64,000 nucleotides of DNA from an uncultured Planctomycetaceae bacterium (GTDB lineage: Bacteria; Planctomycetota; Planctomycetia; Pirellulales; UBA1268), in the NCBI GenBank assembly GCA_903885565.1, contig CAISJI010000022.1, positions 1 to 64,000 of the forward strand. Reading direction: 5' to 3'. This document shows, piece after piece, positions 19,143 through 30,800 of the stretch; position 1 is the stretch's first letter; each line of letters begins with the position of its first letter. Both the position numbers and the translations under genes were made by a program. The notes beneath the pieces are model-generated. The model was not told where the DNA came from, ran no database searches, and saw only the letters and a program-made list of their open reading frames with translations.

Positions 19143-19174
19143 GGGCCCCGCCAGCGTGGTCGCCAGCGGGGCCC
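19143..19174 (-). terminator. Hairpin after EF-G
   Basis: A perfect 9-bp stem (GGGCCCCGC at 19143-19151 with GCGGGGCCC at 19166-19174) lies 40 nt past the EF-G stop codon. In the minus direction it is followed by GTGGCTTTT, a short T-run, so termination of the EF-G transcript is plausible. Confidence 0.5.
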
Positions 19175-19213
19175 GGGAGTTTGGATTCAGAGCACGATAG
19201 CGTGCCGAGAGGA

Positions 19214-21304
<2,091 letters not shown>

Positions 21305-21473
21305 GAGACCGGTACACCTGAAGGAGGAGAAAAAAGGGGAATGGCGCGGAAAAACGCGGGGGTCAACCCGCGCAGCCAAGCGGGCAATATACTCTTCGGC
21401 TGATAGTCGCGACAGGCGAGGTCTCTTTCCGCCCAATTCAGCCTCCGGCCCCCCCTCCTGCCCGAGCCCAGCC

Positions 21474-22229
21474 ATGCACTCCCTCCCCGCCGAAACGCCC
21501 CCCTCCCCCGGCACTCCAGCCCCCAATGCCGGCCCGGCCAACCCCTGGCAAACCTGCGTCGTGCCGCTGGTGGTCTTTCTGGCAGCCGGGGCTCTCGACC
21601 CCACCCCCTCCGGCGGCGGTCTGGCTGGCTGGCTGGGGATTCCCTATTCGGCCTATCCGGTGCTCTATGCCGTCCGACTCGCCCTCACGATCGCCGCGAT
21701 TGCCTTCGCCTGGCCGGCCCTGCGCCCCTGGCTGGGCCGTGCCTCCTGGTGGCCGGCGCTCCTGGGCCTGGCGTTGGTCGTGCCCTGGGTGGCACTGGCC
21801 ATCCTGCAGCGCGATGCCGGCTGGGCAACTGCCGGCCTGGAACGCACCGCCTTCAACCCCTTCGCCCAGTTTGCCGACTCCCCAGCCCTGGCCTGGGGGT
21901 TTTTATGCCTGCGGTTGGTGGGGCTGGTGGTGGTCGTGCCGATCGCCGAGGAACTGTTTCTCCGCGGATTCCTCATGCGGTATGTCGTGAACGAAGATTT
22001 CTGGCAGGTTCCCTTCGGCACGCTCACCGCCGCCGCTGCCGGAGCCTGCGCGGCCTATGCCGTGGCCACCCACCCGGCCGAGGCGGTGGCCGCTCTTGGC
22101 TGGTTTGCGATTGTCAGTGGCATCGCCGCCTCCACCCGTCAGCCGATCGACACGATCCTCGCCCACGCCGCCACCAATCTGGCCCTCGGGGCCTATGTGC
22201 TGGCGACGGGAGCCTGGTGGCTGATGTAA
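21474..22229 (+). CDS. CPBP-family intramembrane protease
   Basis: Predicted membrane protease of the CPBP (CAAX protease and bacteriocin-processing) family, 251 aa. About seven hydrophobic segments are visible from PLVVFLAAGALD to NLALGAYVLATGAWW. The catalytic signature EELFLRGFL (EExxxR) is near residue 161, and the downstream conserved DTILAHAATNLALG supplies the metal-binding His. The start is the ATG at 21474; upstream in-frame codons overlap the EF-G promoter region. It resembles the CAAX-protease-related proteins that accompany exosortase systems, but no exosortase gene is visible here. Confidence 0.82.
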   Translation: MHSLPAETPPSPGTPAPNAGPANPWQTCVVPLVVFLAAGALDPTPSGGGLAGWLGIPYSAYPVLYAVRLALTIAAIAFAWPALRPWLGRASWWPALLGLALVVPWVALAILQRDAGWATAGLERTAFNPFAQFADSPALAWGFLCLRLVGLVVVVPIAEELFLRGFLMRYVVNEDFWQVPFGTLTAAAAGACAAYAVATHPAEAVAALGWFAIVSGIAASTRQPIDTILAHAATNLALGAYVLATGAWWLM

Positions 22230-22286
22230 GCTGAAGGGCGAAAAATTCGCTTTGGTGAGCGAACGATCTCCCTACCCACAGCCTCT

Positions 22287-23135
22287 ATGCCTGCCCGCGG
22301 TCGCCTCGCTCCAACCCCCACCGGCCTGCTCCATGTGGGGCACGCCCGCACGTTCGCCCGGGCAGCGGCCCGCGGCGCCGGCCGCGGTCTGGTGCTCCGC
22401 ATCGAAGATCTCGACAGCCCCCGCTGCCGGGAGGAATGGGTCTTGAGTTGCGTGCGCGATCTCCACTGGCTGGGGCTCGATTGGTCGGAGGGCCCCGACC
22501 GCGGTGGTCCCCACGGCCCCTACCGGCAAAGCAAGCGCACGAGCCTCTATCTCGATATCTGGCGGCAGCTGGCCCAGGCCGGGGCGATCTATCCCAGCCC
22601 TCATTCCCGCCGCGATGTCGAAGAAGCCGCCTTGGCCCCGCAGCAGAGCTTGCCACCGGAGGCTGAATCGATTTTTCCGCCGAGCCTGCGCCCTCCCGCG
22701 GGCAGATCCAGCGCCAGCGAGCCGGGGAGCGTGGCTTGGCGCTTTCGCGTGCCCGACGGTCGAACGCTTGAATTCCGAGACGGCGAGGCGGGCCTTGTGC
22801 GCCGCACCGCCGGAGAGGATTTCGGCGACTTCGTCGTTTGGCGGCGCGACCAACTGGCCGCCTACGAACTGGCGGTGGTGGCGGACGATCATGCCATGGA
22901 GATCGAGGAGGTGGTGCGGGGGGAGGATCTGCTCACCAGCACCGCCCGGCAACTGCTCCTCTACGAGGCGCTCGGCTGGCACCCGCCAGCCTTTTGCCAT
23001 CTGCCGCTGGTGCGCGATCCGGCTGGAATCCGCCTCGCCAAACGCACCGCCGGCCTCTCGATCGCCGCCCTGCGCGAGCGGGGCTTTTCACCCCGCGACG
23101 TCCTGGAGGCCCCGCTCGAAAGCCTGTGGGGCTAG
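22287..23135 (+). CDS. gluQ: Glutamyl-Q tRNA(Asp) synthetase
   Basis: Enzyme that glutamylates queuosine on tRNA(Asp), a truncated GluRS paralogue without an anticodon-binding domain; 282 aa fits. The HIGH motif is HVGHAR (residues 17-22) after GRLAPTPTG, followed by LRIEDLDSPR and DWSEGPD. The KMSKS-like loop is RLAKRTAGLSI near residue 252. The zinc-binding cysteines of the family are missing: the usual YpCtCsR reads YPSPHSRRD, and the following Y-G-C-R element is absent. The stop overlaps the convergent transporter stop by 4 nt (CTAG). Confidence 0.85.
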   Translation: MPARGRLAPTPTGLLHVGHARTFARAAARGAGRGLVLRIEDLDSPRCREEWVLSCVRDLHWLGLDWSEGPDRGGPHGPYRQSKRTSLYLDIWRQLAQAGAIYPSPHSRRDVEEAALAPQQSLPPEAESIFPPSLRPPAGRSSASEPGSVAWRFRVPDGRTLEFRDGEAGLVRRTAGEDFGDFVVWRRDQLAAYELAVVADDHAMEIEEVVRGEDLLTSTARQLLLYEALGWHPPAFCHLPLVRDPAGIRLAKRTAGLSIAALRERGFSPRDVLEAPLESLWG

Positions 23136-24772
23136 CTGGCTGGGAAACCATCCGTCGCAGGGGACACCTTGCGTCTGCGCTGCGCCAGATCGGTCTCGAT
23201 TTGGCGCAGCAGCGGCTCGCCGATGTCGTACACCACCAGGCAGCCCGCAGCAGCAAACAGGAAGACAGCCGGAATCACGCTCATCATCATGCGCAGTCCA
23301 AACAGCGTGAAATCCCCCTGCGTCTGCTCCACGCCGGCGGCGGGAACGGTGTACTGGAAGTAGTCGAGGGCGAAGCCCGTCATGGCCGATCCCACCGCAC
23401 AGCCCATTTTCTGGGCAAAGGTCGCCGCCGAAAAAATCAGTCCCGTGGCCCGCCGACGGTTTTTCCACTCCGAGTGATCGGCGGTGTCGGCATACATCGC
23501 CCACAGCACGACCGGCGTTGGCCCGCTGATCAGCGCTGCCGCCACGTGGAAGGCAAACATCCAGCCAATCTGCTCGGGCTGCAGGAGAAAGAAACCTGCC
23601 GTCAGGATCGCCACGCCGACGTTCATGAGGATCATCAGCTGCTTTTTACCGAGGAGGCTGACGGCATACTTCGTGAACAGCATGCCGACGATCGCCGCGA
23701 CGCTGCCGGCGACAAGAAACGTCGATGCCAATTCCGGACGATGGCAGAAATATTTGAAGTAGTAGAGTATCGCACCGCCCCGGATGAAGAGCGCCGTCAG
23801 TTGCATCAGCCCAAACCCAAACAGGGCCAGCCAGGGCCGGTTTGAGAGCAGATCGTTGAAATCCTGCTCAAGCGTCGACGGCCCGGCCTCTCCTCCACGG
23901 CGCAACTCCCGGGCCCGCATCAGGATGGCAATCACAGTCGCCACCGCGTAGGTGCCCAGAATCCAGGGCATGAAGCCGAGGGAAAAACCGGTCGCCAACA
24001 GGCACAACAGCGCGATTCCGCCGAGCACGATCTGGTGCAGCCGGGCGTTGGTCTGCAGAAACCTCAGGTCTGCCCCATACGTCGAGCCTTCCTCCTGCTC
24101 TGGCTCAACACGCTCGCGAGTTGTCAGGAAGGTGATGAAAAAGAGAACCACCGCCACCACGGCGTAGAGCGCCATCGTCCAGAAGAAACCAACCTTCTCC
24201 CCCCCCGGCCCATCTCCTCCGAAAAACCGCACCAGATGGAGGGTCGAATACTGCACGACGATGCCGCCCATAAACGCCGCCACGAACCGGTAGGTCGACA
24301 CGCTCGTCCGCTCCAGCGAACTCGGCGAAATCACCCCCATCAACGCTCCATACGGGATATTGATGGCGGTGTAGGCCATCATCACGAGTGTGTAGGTGAC
24401 GTATGCGTACACAAGCTTGCCGGCGTCGGAGATGTCAGGGGTGTAGAAGGTCAGCACGCCGGTGACAGCCAGAGGGACGGCCATCCAGAGCAGGTAGGGC
24501 CGGAAGCGGCCCCATGCCGTCTTTGTGCGGTCGGCAAGGTAGCCGAGCATCGGGTCATTGATGGCGTCCCAGATGCGCGTGATCAGCAACATTGTGCCGG
24601 CCGATCTGGCCGTGATGCCGAACACGTCGGTATAGAAATACATCAGGAAGAACTCGAACATCTTCCAAAAGAGATTCGAGGCCGCATCTCCCAGCGCATA
24701 CCCGACCTTCTCGCCGACCGAGAGCTTCTCTTCGCCGGATGAATGCGCGACCTGCTCCGTAGCAATAGCCAT
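23132..24772 (-). CDS. GPH-family sugar:cation symporter (MelB-like)
   Basis: Major facilitator of the glycoside-pentoside-hexuronide family, 546 aa, about 12 membrane segments. The N-terminus shows the family's signature: VGYALGDAASNLFWKMFEFF, then TRIWDAINDPMLGYLADRT, the loop with the cation-binding aspartates, and WGRFRPYLLW. A cytoplasmic insertion lies near residues 275-310. It is slightly longer than MelB (about 470). GGGGAACG precedes the ATG as a ribosome-binding site. It is divergent from a LacI regulator, with an operator in the gap, so it is most likely the importer for the sugar sensed by that regulator. Confidence 0.88.
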   Translation of the reverse strand: MAIATEQVAHSSGEEKLSVGEKVGYALGDAASNLFWKMFEFFLMYFYTDVFGITARSAGTMLLITRIWDAINDPMLGYLADRTKTAWGRFRPYLLWMAVPLAVTGVLTFYTPDISDAGKLVYAYVTYTLVMMAYTAINIPYGALMGVISPSSLERTSVSTYRFVAAFMGGIVVQYSTLHLVRFFGGDGPGGEKVGFFWTMALYAVVAVVLFFITFLTTRERVEPEQEEGSTYGADLRFLQTNARLHQIVLGGIALLCLLATGFSLGFMPWILGTYAVATVIAILMRARELRRGGEAGPSTLEQDFNDLLSNRPWLALFGFGLMQLTALFIRGGAILYYFKYFCHRPELASTFLVAGSVAAIVGMLFTKYAVSLLGKKQLMILMNVGVAILTAGFFLLQPEQIGWMFAFHVAAALISGPTPVVLWAMYADTADHSEWKNRRRATGLIFSAATFAQKMGCAVGSAMTGFALDYFQYTVPAAGVEQTQGDFTLFGLRMMMSVIPAVFLFAAAGCLVVYDIGEPLLRQIETDLAQRRRKVSPATDGFPAS

Positions 24773-24799
24773 AATGGACGTTCCCCAAGAAGACGAACT

Positions 24800-24811
24800 G
24801 AAACCGTTCCC
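24800..24811. promoter_or_regulatory. Weak second LacI half-site near transporter start
   Basis: GAAACCGTTCCC matches the left half of the GAAACCGGTTTC operator and then diverges. It is centred 63 bp from the strong site and lies just upstream of the transporter start, where a looping repressor could use it. The match is partial. Confidence 0.3.
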
Positions 24812-24836
24812 AAATACCCCAAAAAAACCGCCTTGA

Positions 24837-24842
24837 ATTATA
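24837..24842 (-). promoter_or_regulatory. Promoter -10 of the GPH transporter
   Basis: A perfect TATAAT on the minus strand (ATTATA as written). The matching -35 position falls on 24860-24866, overlapping the left half of the LacI operator at 24863-24874, so a bound repressor would block polymerase. The -35 itself is weak (TTTCGC with an 18-bp spacer). Confidence 0.55.
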
Positions 24843-24862
24843 GATAATCTTATGGCTAACGC

Positions 24863-24874
24863 GAAACCGGTTTC
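24863..24874. promoter_or_regulatory. LacI-family operator
   Basis: Perfect palindrome GAAACCGGTTTC with a central CG, as in LacI/GalR-family operators. It lies between the divergent transporter and lacI genes, 90 bp from each start. The same motif, with S at the variable positions, occurs twice upstream of the DUF1559 gene at 32993. Confidence 0.75.
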
Positions 24875-24955
24875 TTGCTACGCTGTGAGCAGGCCTCGCG
24901 GTAGCTGCTGGGGCCCTGCCGCCTTGAATCCCCCCACCCCGAGCCAGCACTTGCT

Positions 24956-25963
24956 GTGAACACGCCCCAGTCCACGATCGAAGACATCGCCGCGCGGGCG
25001 GGTGTCTCAAAAAGCACGGTTTCGCGGGTGCTCAACGAGAGCGCCACGGTTTCCCGCCCCAAGAAGGAAGCCGTGCTGGAGGCGATGAAGGCCCTGGGTT
25101 ACCAGCCAAATGTGTTCGCGCGAACGCTGGCGGGCGGGCGGTCGATGACCGTCGGCATCGTGACGCAGTACATCGGGAGCCCGTTCTACGACGGAATCGC
25201 ACAGGGGGCAATCGAGGGATTGGGGGGAACCGGTGTCACGCCGATTTTCGTCGATGGGCGCTGGGAGCAGGGCACGGAACAGGAGGTCATCCGCACCCTT
25301 CTGGGCCGCAAAGTGGACGGCATGCTGCTCATCGGGGGCGACGTGCCTGTTGAAGAACTGAACGACCTGAAAGAGCGGCTCCCGACTGTGGTGGCGGCCA
25401 GAAGGCTCCCGGGGTGGGATCACCAGTGCATTTCCATCGACAATGTCGATGCCGGCTATCGCGCCTCCAACTACCTGATCCGGCATGGGCATCGCCAGAT
25501 CGTCTGCATCCGCGGCAATAAGGATCATCAGGATGCCATCGACCGCTACCGGGGTTACGTCAAGGCCTTGGAAGAAGCGGGGATCCCCGTCAACCGCAAG
25601 CTGGTCTTTCAGGGGGATTTCACCGGCCAGGCCGGCATGATGGCAGTCAATTCTCTCGTGGCACGCGGCGTTCACTTCAGCGCCATCGTGGCCGCCAGCG
25701 ACGCCGTCGCGTTTGGTGCCCGTCTCGCGCTGCATCGGCATGGCTACCGGGTTCCCGACGATGTGTCGCTCATTGGATTCGACGATCAGGAGGAAGCAGC
25801 CTGGATGACGCCTCCCCTCACTACGATGCGACAGCCAGCCCAGGAAATGGGCGCCGCGGCAGCGCGGGCTTTGCTCTGCCTGATTGCCGGCAAGGATCCC
25901 CCTGAGCCTCCGCAGATGTCAGCAGAACTGCAGGTTCGGGAGACGGTCTCACGGCATGGGTGA
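24956..25963 (+). CDS. LacI-family transcriptional regulator
   Basis: 335-residue repressor. The helix-turn-helix is at residues 7-27 (TIEDIAARAGVSKSTVSRVL), with the hinge helix PNVFARTLAGG near 50. It is followed by a periplasmic-binding-protein-like sugar domain with IGSPFYDGIAQGA, DGMLLIGGDVP and a C-terminal SLIGFDDQEEAAWMTPPLTT. The start is the GTG at 24956; the reading frame has no earlier start close to the HTH. The likely effector is the sugar imported by the divergent transporter or released by the enzymes downstream. The convergent GH2-like gene ends 26 nt beyond its stop. Confidence 0.92.
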   Translation: MNTPQSTIEDIAARAGVSKSTVSRVLNESATVSRPKKEAVLEAMKALGYQPNVFARTLAGGRSMTVGIVTQYIGSPFYDGIAQGAIEGLGGTGVTPIFVDGRWEQGTEQEVIRTLLGRKVDGMLLIGGDVPVEELNDLKERLPTVVAARRLPGWDHQCISIDNVDAGYRASNYLIRHGHRQIVCIRGNKDHQDAIDRYRGYVKALEEAGIPVNRKLVFQGDFTGQAGMMAVNSLVARGVHFSAIVAASDAVAFGARLALHRHGYRVPDDVSLIGFDDQEEAAWMTPPLTTMRQPAQEMGAAAARALLCLIAGKDPPEPPQMSAELQVRETVSRHG

Positions 25964-25988
25964 ACGTCTTCGTGTCGCCGCTGCCAGC

Positions 25989-27839
25989 CTACTCCACGCG
26001 AATATCGTCAAAGAAAAACGTCATCGGCTTACCCTTCGCGGCGACAACCCAAAAGAAGGGCGTTTTGATCCGGCGCAGATCGGCGCCTTCGAGGGGGATT
26101 GAGATCTGCTTCCATTCAGCCCCCAGCTCAAACTCCTGTTCTTTCTTGGTCGTGTCGAAAAACTGTTTTTCGCGCCCCAGCAGGCCGAGTCCGATCTTCA
26201 GTTTCTCCCCCCCTTCGGCCCCCCGAGCCCAAAAACTCAGGCGCGTCGCCCCCGAGAAATTTTTGCCGCCCGGCCGGCTGCCCCAGTCCCCCTCGGGATT
26301 CTGCCATGCGACTCCACCCCAGCCTCCGGTGGCTCGATACTCGCATTTGATGCATGTCGATCCCGAGTGAGGCTGCTCCTTCCAGTCGAGCACCAGCCCC
26401 ATCGCCCCGTTATTTCCCATCCACCCTGAGGGAATGAAGTCGAGGGCACCGCTGGCCTCTTCGTACACTACATACGGCAGTGCGGTCGGAGGATCGACAT
26501 CCATCGCCCCGCCATTGACGCGCAGCGGAATATTCGCTGTCGCTGCCCCGTTGCCATCACTGATTTCCACGTAGAGGCGATAGAGGCCTGGTTCAGGGGG
26601 CATCTCGACCGTACAGCCGTCGGCGTCCCGGCGAAGGAGTGCCTGGGGAAAATCGGCCGGGCGCTGCTGGAAATCCCCCCCCGTCACATAGCGATCCGCC
26701 TCCCTCATCAGTGTCCACGAGGCCTTCAGGGGCGTCCCCTCCGGGTCGCTGGCTGTGAGCCTCGCCTCCACTTTCGATCCGGGCTCCACCTCGTCAGATC
26801 CCACGATCTCAAAACGGCCGATTTCGGGAACGCGGTTGGCGACGGGGCGACCTGTCCATGCCTCCGTCATCACGTCAACAGCTGCCGTCTTTTGGCCATC
26901 GGGAAGCAGCATGCCAAACCACGTGGCGGTCCCTTCCTGCTTGTTTCCCCAGAGGAAGGCATACGATCCCAGGCACAGCGGGGCCTCGTTGTTGGTCGCG
27001 AGATAGCTTTCCCGGTATTGCCGCGCCTTTTCTGCGTTGGTCGGCTCAAGGATTGCATCGATGCTGTTCTTCGGAACTTCCCAGGTGCCCACAGGGCCGA
27101 ACTCGGTCACGATAAATGGCTTCGTGGCTCCCGCCTCGCGGTAGCGTTTCGGCAACGATGTGCAGCCACCGTAGGAATTGATCCCGACAATGTCGAGGCT
27201 CGGGCAATGAGCCTCAATCGCAGCCACCTTGGCAGGGGTGATTTCCGCCACCACCGACATCGTCGGGTGAAGCGGATCAACCTTCTTGACGGCCTGAGCA
27301 AGGGACTCGATGTACTTCCAGACGGCCGGACTGGCCCCCTCCTCATACCCTTCCATCTCGTTTCCCAAACCCCATACAAGAACGGCAGGATGGTTCTTCA
27401 AATCTCTGACTGCCTGAAGCACCCTCTCGGTCTGGCTTGCCGCCTTGCGAGGATCGGAATAATCAAAGCCTTTTTGCGAATGTTCCAGCCAGATGCCCAC
27501 AGCCACCGTCAGTCCATTGGCATGCGCTTCATCGAGCCGTTGCCGCGTTCCCTTATCGATGCCCCATGTTCGTGCTGAATTGCCACCGCTGGCCCCCAGC
27601 AAAGTGAGCGGCCCCTCGCCTCCCGCCCCCCGCACGCGATAGGGCTGGCCGCTTCGCATCAGCGTCCATTGACCGTCCTCCATTTTTGCAAGGGAAACAG
27701 GCACGGGTTGGCCCTGTTCAGACTGCTGGGCATTCGCCTCGCCACGACCGGCTACCAATGGAGTCGTTCGGTTGCAGGCCACGATTCCCACGCCCAACAC
27801 AACGACCAAAACCCAACACACTCGTGCACTCATCGACAT
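25989..27839 (-). CDS. Lipoprotein with GH2-type TIM barrel and C-terminal carbohydrate-binding module
   Basis: A surface or periplasmic hydrolase-like lipoprotein, about 616 aa. The N-terminal signal VLVVVLGVGIVAC ends in a lipobox cysteine. A GH2-type barrel follows, with HPAVLVWGLGNEMEG (Asn-Glu, acid/base position near residue 165) and VTEFGPVG as the candidate nucleophile; the two N-terminal beta domains of full GH2 enzymes are absent. A beta-sandwich region (about 350-450) and a C-terminal jelly-roll (SGATRLSFWARGA; FFFDDIRVE) look like a carbohydrate-binding module. The ATG overlaps the upstream phosphorylase stop (either 27839 or the ATGA at 27833). Substrate unknown. Confidence 0.75.
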   Translation of the reverse strand: MSMSARVCWVLVVVLGVGIVACNRTTPLVAGRGEANAQQSEQGQPVPVSLAKMEDGQWTLMRSGQPYRVRGAGGEGPLTLLGASGGNSARTWGIDKGTRQRLDEAHANGLTVAVGIWLEHSQKGFDYSDPRKAASQTERVLQAVRDLKNHPAVLVWGLGNEMEGYEEGASPAVWKYIESLAQAVKKVDPLHPTMSVVAEITPAKVAAIEAHCPSLDIVGINSYGGCTSLPKRYREAGATKPFIVTEFGPVGTWEVPKNSIDAILEPTNAEKARQYRESYLATNNEAPLCLGSYAFLWGNKQEGTATWFGMLLPDGQKTAAVDVMTEAWTGRPVANRVPEIGRFEIVGSDEVEPGSKVEARLTASDPEGTPLKASWTLMREADRYVTGGDFQQRPADFPQALLRRDADGCTVEMPPEPGLYRLYVEISDGNGAATANIPLRVNGGAMDVDPPTALPYVVYEEASGALDFIPSGWMGNNGAMGLVLDWKEQPHSGSTCIKCEYRATGGWGGVAWQNPEGDWGSRPGGKNFSGATRLSFWARGAEGGEKLKIGLGLLGREKQFFDTTKKEQEFELGAEWKQISIPLEGADLRRIKTPFFWVVAAKGKPMTFFFDDIRVE

Positions 27840-30800
27840 GGCCCCACTGTGACATCGATCCGGCAAATGCTGCCTGACCGGAGGAAAACCGACTGTGATT
27901 CATCAAATGTCAGCTCAGCCACATCGCGGCTGCGAATTTCGCCTGTCGCCATCTGAATCCGCAGCGCAGGGCCACCGGGGGCGCGGCTGTATACGACCGG
28001 CACATTGCAGATCGTGAACGCGAGCGAACCCGCTGGCAGCGCGAGGGCTTCGGAGTTGCCCGCATCGGAAAAGGAACGAAACTCACCTGGCGTCTCCAGA
28101 AACTCGTCGTCGCGAAGGAACCCCGGCGCAAAGCGGATGCGGCCGGCGGCGGTTCGCACGCCAAGCTCCAGAAACCGCGTGAGGATGTCTTCCTTGACCT
28201 GGCCGGTCATCCCAGGTTGCTGGGCCCCCGCGTGGGCAGGCGTATGGGAATAGGGATCGGTGGGGAAGGCACCGTAGGCCTCCGGTGTTTTCTCCAGCCA
28301 CATCCCCTCGTTGATGTCTCGAAACTGATCGACCAACCGCCTCCACACGGGGGCGCCCGCTTCGTGCGCGGAAACACACTCCCGTGCCACGGCATAGGCC
28401 AGCTTCGACACCATATGCCAATACACGCTGCCAAGCCCCTCATATCCGAAAAAGCGTGTCGCTCTTCCCGTGAATCTTCGATGCTGAAACGTCTCCTCCC
28501 ACAGCCTGCAGAGTTCGGCACGTTCTTCCTCACTGAGCGCTTCTGCGATGTGCCCGTCGTTCCACCGATCAACGGCGGCATTCAGGTCGGCAACATTCCG
28601 CAGCCTGCCGGCAAAATGCAGGTCGTCTCCGACATCTCTCAGCAGCACGTCCTGATCAGGATTGCGCGCAAACCTCATCACGGCCGGATATGCCTCCGCA
28701 GCCCGCGCGGAAATCCGATTCTTCTCGTCGAACCGCGGCAAATCGCGGTCTGGATAGAGCAGATAACTCCTTTGATCCGGCCGGTAGAGGCTGCTCGCTC
28801 GCAACGCGGCCAACAGCTCACTGGCCTCCGCCGGCGTGAGAATGCCCGACTCGAGGATCGCCACCTGCCCCTCGAGCATTTCCTCGAGGTTCTCGACGGA
28901 GACAACACCCTCACCAAACTCCAGCACGTTGAATGAGTGATAGAGCCCGTCGGCACGCCGGCTGCGGCGGAGGGTGTTGGTGAGGCATTCGATCGCATCG
29001 GTCAGGCACTTGGAAATCTGACTGCGCGAGATGCTCAAGCGTGCGCCGCTGAAACCCTGGTAGACCGCCCGGCGATGGGCCTCGGCGACCCCCTGCAACT
29101 GCTCGACGACGCGATACCGCCAGCGCTGCGGCGCGTTGCCATCCCGCTCCCGAGCGCTGTCGGCCAGCACTCGGCTTATTCCGGCCACAAGGGCCGTGAC
29201 TTCTTCCGACAACGAGACGTTTTCGGCGGGGATACGGTCGACCCACCGCCGCAGGAACACGAGATACCGCCGCAGGTATGACGTTGTCACCAGAGAGGCG
29301 CCCAGCCCCGCCAGCGCGTTCTGCGCGTCGTTCCACTCCGGCCGTTGGGTGTTTAACCAGATGCCGGCATCGGGCACGAAATTGGCAAGTTTTACGCACC
29401 CGGAGACAAGCAGTTTTTCCAACAGGGAAACATGATGAATCGCTCCTGATCGATCCCTGGCGAGTTGCCCATCCGAGCCCTCCAAGGCAACCCTTTGCCC
29501 GATCGCCCGATCGGCCGAGAAGTCGTAGTCGATTGTGGCCCGCGGTTTCCGAACGATTTCGGCAAATCCATGGATGCGGTAGGGCAGGTCGGCGTAGACG
29601 CACCCCGTTTCATCACGGAACAACGCCTCCACCCGATCGGGCAGAGCGGCCTCCGCCTGCTCAAGCAGTTTGAGCAGATAGACGATCTGATGGTCACCCC
29701 AGTAGCCGTAGTTCGACCAGGCGTCGGCGGCATCGGGCCGCTCCCAATCGAACCCCTCCTCCGAGATGCGGTAGGGGTTGTAGCCATCTGCCGTCGACGC
29801 ATTGACAAAGCGCAGGATCATCGCGGGCAGCAGGTGCGGATAGGAAAAGCCGAGGGCTTCCCAGTTCTGAAAGATGTCGCGCCAGTTTCCCTCGAATCCG
29901 ACGCGGCGCTGGCCCAGAGGAGTTCGCGTCCGGATGTCGAAGAAGTTCCACGGCCGTGTCGGATCACCATGCCGTCGGCTGAGAGTCAGGGGCAGATACT
30001 CGGCTGCGAGGCGGCTGAGATCGGCGTCCCCCGTCGCAGAACATGCCGCCACAAGGCCATGCATATCGGCTGCCTGTGGCAGTGCCCTGAGCATTTCGGC
30101 ATGCCTGGCATGAACAGCCCGATTCCTCACGAAAAGATGATCGACAAACCTTTCTCCGTCGATGGCGTAGGCGGAAAGAGGCACGCCCCCCCGCATCATG
30201 TTGAACAGCACGTTTGCAACATGCCGGCCTGCCCTCCGCCCCTGCCGGCACATCTGCACGCCGTCCGCCTGCGCCGCATACCACAGCAGCGCCTCCTCTC
30301 CCTGCTTGACGTCCTCATCGAGCAGATCATCGATGTCGGGTGCCGTCTCCAGCGTCTTCGCCAAAGAGACCAGATCGCCGGCTTCCTGATGAACGTCAGC
30401 CACCAGTTTCCACGACCGATGCCCATGGCCGGGAAGAGTGGCCGTCGCCGTGACGAAGTAATGCCCCTTGCGGCCGCGCAGATCGACCTCGTGGCCCATC
30501 TGCCTCCCGTTCCGGAAGGCGTTGAACTGCCGATCGCTGAGCAGAACCGTCGCCTCTCCCAGCCCGGTCGACCATGCCACGGATGCCAGCAAGCCTTCGC
30601 TCGGCTCGGCACGGTCTGTGGGGATCGAACTCAGATAATAGACGCCAATCCTGTGGGCCCCGCTCACTTCGCTCTTCTTGTATGCGTCGAGGAGATTGCT
30701 GAACCGCAACTGAAATTGTGAATCAACTCCGCCGGGAACGATGTTCTGAAATCCGTCCAGGACTTCAACGATTTTTTCCTGAGCATTGAGGTTTTGCAGA

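Noticed and set aside
21341-21403. 20-codon ORF behind a strong Shine-Dalgarno-like AAGGAGGAG
   Set aside because: It could be a leader peptide for the CPBP gene, but the spacing is long (13 nt), the peptide has no regulatory codon run, and no attenuator hairpin is clear.
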